Below the pieces are notes generated by a model. It was not told where the DNA came from. It ran no database searches and was given only the letters and a program-made list of their open reading frames with translations. The translations under genes and the position numbers were made by a program. From Iris pallida (Eukaryota > Streptophyta > Magnoliopsida > Asparagales > Iridaceae): a stretch of DNA of 64,000 nt. Position 1 is the stretch's first letter; the number at the start of each line of letters is the position of its first letter. Positions 12,372-24,300 of this stretch are shown here, piece after piece. The stretch lies in contig JANAVB010002199.1 of NCBI GenBank assembly GCA_029216955.1, positions 17,035,982 through 17,099,981 on the forward strand, in the 5' to 3' direction.

Positions 12372-15300
12372 CTACCACCGAGATCTCTGGGCGGCAGCAG
12401 GATATGCCCAGTAGTGTGCCATGATGTCCATAAGCTTATGGGTGAGACTTGAAGGTTCTCCTACCTTGAGTATCTCCAGCTCAGCAATGGTGAGAAGGGA
12501 TTTGTCTAGCTCCCCAATGGCGTATTGTTCCATGATCTCTTTAGCAGGGTTACTGTGCCCAACATCTTCAAAATCTTCAGTAGAGTCCCTCCCTTCACAG
12601 AATCGAACATAAATATGAGAACAATGACAACACAAATAATGGAAACTTGGAACCCGAGATGTAGTCTACATTTAGAGAAGATGCACGGTAAGAGACATAT
12701 ACCAGCCACAGAAAGGAGAACATCATCTCCACCAGGGTGTTCATCCAGAAACTTCGTAACATCATATACCTGCAGCAAATCAAAAGAACGAGATTTTAAG
12801 CCACGTAAACTAGCATTTTCCAATCCAGTTAACAAAACTAGGCTACAATTTATTGATATAATCCATCTTCTAAGTGAAAATTGCAGTCCTTTCGGTGCTT
12901 CATTGGCAGATAACAGAGGATTAAGGGTCTGTCACGTTAACTCGTCCAAAGGAGAGAAATTCAGTGTTTTGTGGTCTCTAAATTAAGTTAACAGCAATAT
13001 ATGCCATTTCTCACATGATTAGTCCTCTTTGGACTTTAGTAATCATCCCAAACTATTGAAAACACTTCAATATAAGAGATCGAGTGCTTGGAGGAATTAA
13101 CCCTCTAATCTTGAGGCTTCCTAACAAAATTGTTTCAGAGTGTTGTCATCACTTCTCTGAGCTTCAGTCAAGATGGGTGGGAAGCCTTGCTGCTCAAGAG
13201 GAGCTCAATGTTGGAGCTTGGACTGCAGAAGAGGATAGGATACTTGGAGCCTACATAAAAATCCATGGAAAAGGGAAATGGAGAAGCCTTCCATAAAAAG
13301 CAGGTGCTATATTAACCCATTAGCTTATGTAGTTGGTCTTGCATGCAGCTGTAGTTAGTAGTATAACCAAACAAGACCTACTTTAATGCACAACAATTCC
13401 TGAATTGCTTTATCATCCCTTATTTTGCATGACAGAGAAAATGCACTCAATCATAAAGAAATGAATTTCACTGTAGGCATTGATTCGCTATTAGTTATTC
13501 CAGCCTGCGTTATAGTCCGACTGAAAACGACATCAATCATATTTTGTTATGTGATTTTAGTAACATGGGAGCAAAGATAATCCCAACCAGAAACCAACAA
13601 GTCAATTTATAAGAGCACCATCAATAAGAAATGCTGATGGATGACTGTAACTTGCAAAACCTGAACATAACAAAATGAACTTCCTTAGCAAACTAAGAAC
13701 CAACTATTCACTATCTTGATCATAGTTTGTCTGTAACGCCTGGCTTCGGGAAAGCGTGGTTCCACAAGGTGTTAGGAAACAGGTTACAACTGTCCTGTCC
13801 TCCTTCAATCTCATAGAACTGTTTCATCATTAATTTGTACTCAGTCACTGATTGCAGAAGGCTACCAGGACGAACAGACAACAATAACAACAAGAAGATT
13901 ACTTTGCAAAAGAAAGTGCACATTGATCAACAATCACTGACAGAGATGCTACTAGCCTACTACCTATCTCTCGACACTGACAGAGGTGCTACCAGCCTAC
14001 TACCTATCTCTCGGACAAGGAACGGCATGACTAATATGAAGCATTAGATGCACTACAGGTTAAAATACAGGACATAATACTAGCTCCATGTAGTGTTCCG
14101 GTCCACGCAATGGCATTGTGGTGGCTTGTTGCTTGAATAGCGTAGTTGGTTTCGGATTGGTGCGGAAAAATCATTTCGATATGATTGGGACGGAAAGACA
14201 ATTCATCAAATGGTGAGTGCCGTTGATTATTCTTCTCTTTATCCTCACACTTAATAAAGGAACTTCCTTTGTTTCCTTTGCAACATCCTTACGATTGATT
14301 ATACCCTAATAAGGGATAAATAACAAGCGAAGTCACTTGTATGTTGTTAATGTTATGATCGAAATAATAGATCTGTAAATTGTTGGTGCGCAGATGCACG
14401 AGAATGAAATAGTAGACCTTTCAAGGTGTAAATTCGGTGGTGGTGTATTCTGAACTTTCATGGAGAAAGCGTGGTGGAAATGGCTTGATACCATTGTATG
14501 GAATGTTTTAGGACCGACGGATTGCCAGCTGTGAGAACCTCGAAATGGGAAGATGAGTTATGAGCATAGGGCTCTGGAAATAAGAAGTATAATGGAGATT
14601 GCATTGCATTTATTTTTCATATTTCATTATCATGCATATTATGTTTTCTAGCCAGAACATACGCATTTTTATGATCATGTACAACTTGTGCACAATGTTC
14701 TCGAACAATATCCGGGACACCGAAATCGTGTTGGCCTAGGAGAAAATTATGAGCTTGCATTCTTCTTGCCATGAGAATAGCACGGATGCATTCTTTGAGG
14801 GAAAAGAATGGCACATATGCTTGGCTTCGAGAAAGAGGGAGGGCACGAGTATTAGCAACCTCCGGTAAGGCTGACTACCTATACTGGAGGGATGCCTTAT
14901 ACCATATATAGTCTAAATGGTGTATCACCAGTGACCGTCATACAGTTAGGTTGCATACTAATGTCAATTATTTTGCAGACCTAACTAAGTGATGTGGGGA
15001 CGGATTTGTGGCACTTATAAATGTGATTTCCAATGTTTTTTTGCAGAGAAAGGAAAAAAAAAAAATAAACTTCACCTCTGTATTCTAATCCTTGTTCTGC
15101 AGGAAAAGAAAGTTGGTCGATGGTAAAATCATTATGGAGTGATATTTATTATTTATGTTTATGACTTGTTAATCAACCCTAGAGATATCAGAATGATCAT
15201 CTAATAATTGTTATTATTCTCACATGATTACCATGTTGATTTAGGTGAGTCGGGTTGATAGATAAGTACATTTCCTAATGTGCTGACCCCCTCGTTCACA

Positions 15301-18300
15301 GGTGCGGAGAGTCACTTGGACATTTCTGAGGCGTCAGAGCAATCATTTGATGAACTGAAGCTTTTCTTTTGAAAGATGTTATCGTTTGCTATAAAGTGCA
15401 TAATGTATGGAACATTGTAAATGTTTTGCAACCATGAGTTGTAAGCCAAATGGACATTTCAATTCGATATTGAGAGCCGTATGTATTCCGATGCAAAGCT
15501 TATCAATAAAAAAATGTATATATTTTTCATTATACTTGTTGTGAATCAATTTGTCTTTTTGATTTTGTTACATTGACCTCGGTTTGCGATCATTTATCAA
15601 CTGTGCACATCTATGTCTTGTACAAGTACAATTTAGCCTTATATGACATCATGTCCAGTGGCGACTTATAAGTTCTGCGAAACTGGAGCATGGCACTCCT
15701 TTCATATTACAGATAGAGATTTGGCCACTGAAAAGGAAAGCACCAGAGCTCAAAGAAGAAGAGCCAGTGTGGAATATTGATGAGTTTGAATGGAGTTAAT
15801 GAGAGACTTCACCACGAAACCTGACATCAGATATAAATGAGTCTCTGCCACTTTAGCGATAGATAATAAAACCTCAAAATTCAGGTGGCATGTAAGATGT
15901 ATCAAGGTCATGTCAAATAAGCAACCCTGCAAAATCCTCTACTTGAGAAATTTTTTGAATGGGAAGGTGAGATAATAGTATGGATACTTATTGTTTCATT
16001 AAGTCTTTCTTCAGACAGAAAGCAACAACAACATTTTCTATTCAGTTCCAATTGTGTTAACATATGTGTATCAACTATCAAGTAGTACCAGTTAAGTAAA
16101 ATGTAGCTCATGGCCATGCAGTTTAAGGACGCGTGATTTCAGATACCAACCCCTTGCAATGATCCTGTTGATATATATATATATATAGTGTTATTGGGCT
16201 TTAGTCCCACATTGGCTAGAATGATAGGAGAGGAGGCTAGCCTCTCCTATATATATGTTGTTACTCCATTCAATAAAATCACTTCAAGTCTCAACATGGT
16301 ATCAGAGCCTAAAATTGCTTAGCATACCGTTAGAGACCCCTCCTCCACACAAACCCTAACCCTAATCCCCCTTCTACGCCGCCGCTGCCGCCCGCTGCCG
16401 CTGCAGCTGCTGCCGCGCCGCCGCCGCCGCAGCGCCGCCCCGCTGCTGCTGCAGCTGCCGCGCCGCCGCCGCCGCTGCCGCGCTGCTGCCGTTGCTGTGC
16501 CGCTGTTGCGGCTGCAACTGCTGCTGCTGCTGCCGTTTTTACGGCTGCAGGATTCATTGTACCGCTATTGCGGGTACAAGATTCACGCTCGTTTCTGTAC
16601 CGTTTTTACGGCTGCAGGATTCATTGTACCGCTATTGCGGGTACAAGATTCACGCTCGTTCTTGAGATCAATCTCAAGGAGATGCCTATAATCCCTAGAT
16701 CCGATGAAATCAGACATATTCGGATTTAGGAGAGGACGGCAAGGACGAGCGTGAGTCGTGGAGCAAGTGTGAAGTGATCGAGAAGAAGCATCGATGGAGG
16801 AGATTCTCAAGAAGCTGGATGCTGACGATGTGGCGACATTGCTGAAGTTGATAAAGGTGTCGGCTGGTGAAAGCACGACACGAGCACCGCCAAAGTTAGA
16901 ACTACCCTCCATCGATCTGAAGTTGGATGGACCAGCCACCTATTTGAGTTGGTCACGGCGGGTGAGAAGAACCCTTGCAGGTAAGAACCTGGAGGGATTC
17001 TTGACAGGCGAGAAGACAGAGCCGGAAGAGGGCTCGACAGGACGCGACGAGTGAAAATCCACTCATATGGTGATTTATATCTGGCTTCTCAACTCCTTAG
17101 TCCAGTCTATTGCTTCCACAGTAGATGGCATTGAGATGGTGAAAGACGTATGGGAGAAATTGAGAAGAACCTATGATGGCATAGGTAACAATCTACGGAT
17201 CTTCCAGATAAAAGGGGAGATCGACGACACCGTACAAGGCGAGAAGACGGTGCAGGAGTACGCTACGGAGTTGGAACGCCTCTGGCTGGATTATGATCAC
17301 CATTCCAAACGGGCAAGCTGCGGGGACCCAAAGTGCAAGGAGAGACAGGTGTGTCTGCAGGAGAGGACGATGAAATTCCTTAAGGGACTGACTGCAGCAT
17401 TCACACAGAGAACAGCCTTACTCCTCGCCCAGCCAGCGATCCCTAGTCTCGAGGAGGCTATCTCAGCCATGATTCAGGAGGAGACGCGGATCAGATTACA
17501 GACAGGGACAGGCGCATCATCGACAGGTGCTTTACCCGAAGTGAAGTCAGCACTAGCAGCTACCGGTTCGGGGGATACAGGATCCAAGGGAGAGCTCTGG
17601 CAACAGAATCGGCAGTGCTACAACTGTGGGAAGATGGGCCACCATCGATATGCTTGTACCAAACCACCTAAGGAGGGAGACTCAGGTGGTGGACGTGGAC
17701 GAGGATATGCTGGACGTGGACGTGGTCGAGGAGGCCGACGAGGCGGTCGAGGAGGCTATCGGGCAAACCTGCTGGTGGCAGATGGGAATGGAGGAGCTGG
17801 CGGCGCCTTTACTGAGGAGGATCAGGCGCTACTGGATCTGCTGGAGAGAAAGCAAAAAGCGTCAATCGAAGGAGACAGGAGGAGCGTAGCAGAGGAGGCA
17901 TCCACTCCATTCTTCAACGCCGCTATGTATGCCCATCCATCAGAAGGTACTGACGAGTCTCACGCTCTTGCATCTATGTCTTCCCTTAAAATGTCAGACT
18001 GGATTATCGACTCAGGAGCATCTCGGCATGTGACCGGAAATGCTAGTAAGTTTTCCTCGTACACTCACCTAGCATCGACAGACACCATTCAGACTGCGGA
18101 TGGTACTTTCCAACCAGTGGTCGGTAAGGGTACTGTTAATTGTACGGGTTCAGTAAGGTTATCCAATGTTTTGCATGCTCCATCCTTCCCAGTCAGTCTC
18201 TTGTCTATTAGTTCTATAATTCTCCAACTAAAATGCATTGTTTCTTTTGATATTCCTAAGGTGATCTTCCAGGAGAAAGGGACGGGACGAAGACTTGGGA

Positions 18301-21300
18301 CTGGCACTTGGCATGATGGACTGTGGTACCTAGATCAAGACGGACTGGACTCAGCATTGGTGTCTATGGCAGAGAAGGCTGGAATGGAGGAGCTGCAGCA
18401 GAAGACTGAAGACACTTTGATACTTCATCATAGGAGGATGGGGCATTCTTCCTTTGATACTCTAAATAAGTTGTATCCAGATATGTATGCAAAATCAAAT
18501 AAAAGGAAATTAGTATGTGATGCATGTGAGTTAGGAAAACTTACTAGGAGTTCATATGTTGGAAATGGTCATAAGAGTTCTTCAGTCTTTGAGGTAGTTC
18601 ATTCTGATGTTTGGGGCCCATGTGCTACTAACACTATGAATGGGTATAAGTATTTTGTTTCGTTTATCGATTGTGCATCTCGTGTCACCTGGCTGTATTT
18701 GATGAAGAACAAAAGTGATGTATTTGCTTGTTTTCGGGACTTTCATAAATATGTCCAGACTCAGTATAATGCAGTGGTGAAGATACTGAGATCTGACAAT
18801 GGGACGGAGTATACCAATAGGACACTTGCAGAGTACTTGTCAGCACATGGAATACAGCATCAGACCTCTTGTGCATATACACCAGCACAAAATGGAGTAG
18901 CAGAAAGGAAGAACCGATATCTTCTGGAGACCGCAAGAAGTATGATGATCGACATGAATGTCCCACAACACCTATGGGGATATGCGGTGTTGACAGCAGC
19001 TCAACTTATAAACAGGATGCCTTCAAAAGTCCTGGGATGGAAGTCTCCATGTGAAGTATTACAAGGTAATAATAGTGGAATACTTCCACTAAAGGTGTTT
19101 GGATGTGTGTGTTTTGTGAAGGACAACAGACCATTCGTTGGAAAACTTGACCCTAGAGCAGTCAAGTGCATCTTCGTGGGCTACTCAGCAACTCAGAAGG
19201 GGTATGTATGCTGGAGTCCAGTAGAGAAGAAGAAATTTGTTAGTATGGACGTCCACTTCCGGGAGCATGAGCCATATTACCGCCAGGATGGAACTTCGTA
19301 TAACACGCCTCATACTACAAGTATAAGGCGAGAGGGGGGGATAGAGAACTTGGAGAACCTGGTGGTAACCGATTTAGAAGTTTGGCATAGAGACACGGTT
19401 GAGGAGGAACATGAAGGTGAAGCGGAACAGAGGGAGGAGACGAGAAGTGTTACACCTACGGCTCAGGGGGAGTTACTGACCTACAACAGGAGAAACAACA
19501 AGCAGACTACAGGACCAGTACCTACAGTGTCAGTGCCAAGTCCCTTGCCTGCGCCTGTCCCAACTCCTGAGACACCTATACCACCATCCTCCTCATCTAC
19601 ACCACCATCCTCCTCATCTACACCACCACCCTCCTCAGGTGATATCGTTCCTCCCATACCACTACCTACACGAAGGACTACTCGCAGCAATGCGGGAAAT
19701 CCTCCGGACAGATATGGTTGGGATCTTGCTAAGTTTGTTTCTTATGATCATATATCTTCTTCTCATGGAGCATTTATAGCATCTTTGGATAGTATTACTG
19801 TACCTAACAATTGGCAGGTTGCCAAGAACGATCCAAAGTGGAAAGCGGCAATGCACGAGGAGTTGGGAGCTCTTGAGAAGAACCACACTTGGGAGCTGGT
19901 GAGACTGCCAGAAGGAAAAAGAGCAGTTGGATGTAAATGGGTTTTTACTGTGAAACAGAACCCAGATGGACAGGTTGAGCGCTATAAAGCTCGACTGGTG
20001 GCAAAAGGATACAGTCAGACGTACGGCATCGACTATGACGAGACCTTTGCACCAGTGGCGAAGATGAGCACTGTCAGGACCTTGATCTCCCTGGCAGCCA
20101 ATGGAGGGTGGAAGCTACACCAACTGGATGTGAAGAATGCATTTCTTCATGGAGATCTAGTAGAGGAGGTGTACATGGAGATACCACCAGGATTCGGCAC
20201 AAAACAGACAGAAGGCAAGGTCTGCAGACTGAAGAAGTCTCTCTATGGACTGAAGCAGTCTCCTCGGGCATGGTTTGACAGGTTCAGGAGAGCAATGATA
20301 GGGATGGGATATCAGCAGATCAATGCTGATCACACTGTCTTCTTCAGACGGAGTGGAGGCCATATCACCATGCTTGCAGTATATGTAGATGATATGATTA
20401 TCACAGGCAATGATGAGCAGGAGATCGCCCAACTCAAAGTAAAACTTGGCAAGGAGTTCGAGGTGAAAGATCTTGGCCCCCTTCGATACTTCCTTGGGAT
20501 TGAGATTGCTCGAGATAATGAGGGAATCGTTCTTTCTCAAAGGAAGTACGCACTGGACCTGCTTACGGAAACAGGGATGATGGGATGTAAACCAGCTACG
20601 ACACCGATAGACCAGAAGTTTAAACTGGATGCTGAAGCTGGAGAACCAGTTGACCGGGATAGATATCAGAGATTGGTGGGCAAGTTAATCTACTTAAGCC
20701 ACACTCGACCTGATATCAGCTTTGCGGTAAGTGTAGTAAGCCGCTACATGCATGACCCCCGGAAGGGTCACATGGACGCAGTGTACCAGATTCTGAGGTA
20801 CTTGAAGGGAGCCCCCGGGAAGGGACTGATCTTTAGAAGAAATAATCATGTAGGCATTGAGGGCTATTGTGATTCTGACTGGGCTAGCTGTGCTGACGAC
20901 AGGAGATCCACATCGGGATACTGCATATTTGTAGGAGGCAACTTGGTCTCTTGGAGGAGTAAGAAGCAGTCAGTAGTGGCCAGATCAACAGCTGAAGCAG
21001 AGTATAGAGCGATGGCCTTGGGAGTCACAGAACTATTGTGGTTGAAGAATATGCTGACGGAGCTAAAGCTGGACCAGGGAACAAAGATGAAGCTATGGTG
21101 TGACAACCAGTCAGCTATTAATATTGCCAACAATCCAGTGCAGCATGACAGGACCAAACATATTGAGATTGACAGATTCTTCATCAAAGAGAAACTGGAT
21201 AAAGGAGAACTAGAGCTGGACTATGTTCCAACCAAAGATCAGGTAGCAGACGGACTGACAAAGGGGCTTAGTTCTATCAACATGATGAGAGGATGTGACA

Positions 21301-24300
21301 AGATGGGCTTAGTGAATATCTTTCGCCCATCTTGAGGGGGAGTGTTGATATATATATATATATAGTGTTATTGGGCTTTAGTCCCACATTGGCTAGAATG
21401 ATAGGAGAGGAGGCTAGCCTCTCCTATATATATGTTGTTACTCCATTCAATAAAATCACTTCAAGTCTCAACAGATCCTCTATTTTATCCTGTGTGTTAG
21501 TCACCCAAAGATCATATTATGAAGCTTGAAGACATTTGACAAATTTGTGTTTCTTAAACCTGGCGTTAGAAGCCTTTACATCCTCTTCTCTCCTCCCATG
21601 CCCAGAAAGAGAACAGAAAAATGGATGATCATTAAATGATATTTTGAGCTATGGTGTAAATAATATTTTGAGCTATAATGTTACAGGAGTTAAGAAAACA
21701 CACATGGTAACTCCATAATCCCCTAAAAGTATCGATTCAATACTTACCAATCAATAAATAACATACCCAAAGGAAGGTATCATAGATCCATCCATAAATG
21801 AAAGTAACACAAAGAAGAAATAACAAATGAAGACAAGAATGTATTGAGATATAATTATGAGTAAATAAAACAACTACAGCTACAAAACCCAAGAATTGAT
21901 TTACAAAGAAGCACGTCGATGTACTGTAATAAATGAAGATTAAAAAACAAAGGACAAAACCCATTAATTAATTGAAGTTTCTGAAGCCAAAAAAATAATA
22001 ATAAAGCCCATGAATCTAAACAAAGATAACAAATTAATTTGTGTATATACCTTGCCATCAATTACTATCCAGCAGTCCTCCTTGGTGTTGTGCTGGGAGA
22101 CTTCTTGCATCGAGTACAGCTTCGTGAATATCTCCAGCTCAGCAATGGCGGCAGGGGATGTGTCTAGCTCCCCAATGGCATACTCTTCCATGAGCTCTCT
22201 AGCACTGTCACTGTGCCCAACATCTTCAAACTCTTCAGTAGAGTCCCTCCCTTCACAGAATCGAAAATAAATATGAAAACAATGACGACACAAATAATGG
22301 GAAAATTGGAACACGAGATGTAGTCTACATTTAGAGAAGATGCACGGTAAGAGAGGCATATACCAGCCACAGAAAGGAGAACATCATCTCCACCAGGGTG
22401 GTCATCCAGAAACTTCGTAACATCATACACCTGCAGCAAATCAAAAGAACGAGATTTTAAGCCTCGTAAACAAGCATTTTCCAAACCAGTTAACAAAGTA
22501 GGCTACAGGAAGGCTACCAGGATGAACATATGATAAAATCAATAACTACGAGAAGATAACTTTGCAGAAGAAAGTGCACATTGATCAACAATCAGTTACA
22601 GAGGTGCTACTAGCCTACTACCTATCTCTCAGACAAGGAACAACATGAGTAATATGTCAAGGTTCGCATCGGTATCGGAATCGGTATCGGACCATTCCTA
22701 TGAGTATCCGTATCGGCGAAATTGGAGTATCGGCGGTTTCGGATCGAAGTACCGGATTTTTTGGTATCGGAAAACAAATAATTATTGATAAATTATTATT
22801 TAAAAATATATTGTATACATTTAGGCATAATTTTAAGTATTACCAGTGTAATTTCTTAGTAGTTTTGAAATTAAATGAAATAGTAGTCACCCTTACCGAT
22901 TCGTTTACATGTAATAGATCAATTTTCTTCTTTTATATGCTTTTACAACCTTATTATGCTTCAAACCCTTGTTAATTTGTCTTTTTTCCTTCAATTTTTT
23001 TTTGCCAAATTGATCGGAAAAGAGACCCTCAATGTCGTTATCGGTCAGTATCGGGTATCGGTCGGTATCGGATCCGGACATGCCAAACTATCGGATCGGT
23101 ATCGGCCGATACTTTAAACTATGAAGCATTAGATGCACTACAGGCTAAAACACAGAACATAATACAATCTCCTTTCATATTACAGATAAAGAGAGTTGGC
23201 GCCACCGAGAAGGAAAGCACCAGAGCTCAAAGAAGAAGTGACAGAGTGGGGAACCTTGATGAGTTTGAATGGAGTTAATGAGATATTTTACCATGAAACC
23301 TGACATCGGATATAAATGAGTCTCTGCCACATTAGCTAGAGATGATAAAACCACAAAATTCAGGTGGCATGTAAGCTGTATCAAGGTCATGTAACCAAAT
23401 AAGCAACCCTGCAAAATCCTCTACTTAAGAATTTTTTTTGAATGGTAGTATGGATACTTATTGTTCGTTCAGTCTCTCTTATAGGCAGAAAGCAATAACT
23501 ATTTTTTCTGTGAAGTTCCAATTGTGTTACCATTTGTGTATCAAGTAGTACTTTTTTTTGGAATGTCCGTGGGTTGTGGCCTAGTGGTAGCAACGGGTCC
23601 CGGCACGGAAGGAGCAGTTTCGAATCCCCCCTTGGCATTTGTCAAGCCGGAGCAAAGGACATTTCAAAAAAAAAAAAGTAGTAGGGTTAAGTAAAATGTA
23701 GCTCATGCCCATGCGGTTTAAGGACGCGTGATACCAACCATCCCTGACCCATGACAGACGGGGCGACAGTCGAGGGCCCAAAAATTTGAAGGGCACCAAA
23801 AAATTAGGTTCCCTTTATATATACTAGTAATGTGCACGTGCATTACACGTGCAGGAAAAAAAAATTAAATATAAATTTTTTATAAAAAATTATCATTTCT
23901 AGAGTTTGCACTCAAGCAACCAAGAAAAAATGACTTACCTTAACCACTTGAGTTAAAATTATTTTGTTATAATAAATCATATTAGATAATTAAATATTTA
24001 GTTAAATTTACTTTGAATAATTAATAGAGTATTTAGGTAGTTATTTAGTTATTATTTAAAACATTTGTAATTTATTTAAATGGATGAAGATATACGTACT
24101 GTTTGGATGACTCACTTTCGAACCGTTTCCAGGCCGCATTATATAGTAGAAGATATATATAACCTTTGGTAGTATTTTAAATATCAGTGCTCACTCTTTT
24201 TTTTTTTCAAGATTCCAGCACATGCGGGTTCAGTTAAATCGTGTCTCCCCGCACACGATTTTTAGCCAGTCGTCATGTCGCTTCGGACTCTTCGTGCGGA

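Larger units (their letters stand above)
12372..16160 (-). repeat. Intragenic duplication, downstream copy
   Basis: Pairs with 22051-23745. Shared blocks include exons 4-5 versus 2-3 of the b5 gene, the GGCTACCAGGA block (13858 versus 22507), CACATTGATCAACAATCA (13919 versus 22578), GCATTAGATGCACTACAGG (14041 versus 23127), the AAAGCACCAGAGCTCAAAG block (15738 versus 23213) and TTTAAGGACGCGTGAT (16121 versus 23717). This copy carries the 14089-15695 insert and lacks the MITE and SINE found in the other. Confidence 0.88.
16166..21473 (+). mobile_element. Young full-length Copia LTR retrotransposon (5308 bp)
   Basis: The two 131-bp LTRs (16166-16296 and 21343-21473) appear identical base for base. 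They are flanked by the 5-bp duplication GATCC (16161-16165 and 21474-21478). A primer-binding site (TGGTATCAGAGC) and a polypurine tract are present, and the polyprotein has every catalytic motif. Identical LTRs indicate recent insertion. It lies in intron 3 of the cytochrome b5 gene, in the opposite orientation. One in-frame TGA interrupts gag. Confidence 0.97.
22051..23745 (-). repeat. Intragenic duplication, upstream copy
   Basis: Partner of 12372-16160. It holds b5 exons 2 and 3 and part of intron 1. Compared with the other copy it has gained a TATCGG-rich MITE (22657-23119) and a SINE (23551-23675). Confidence 0.88.

Noticed and set aside
17052..17054. TGA in Copia gag as a selenocysteine or programmed readthrough codon
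   Set aside because: Land plants lack selenocysteine insertion, no readthrough signal is evident, and a TGG to TGA change explains it more simply.
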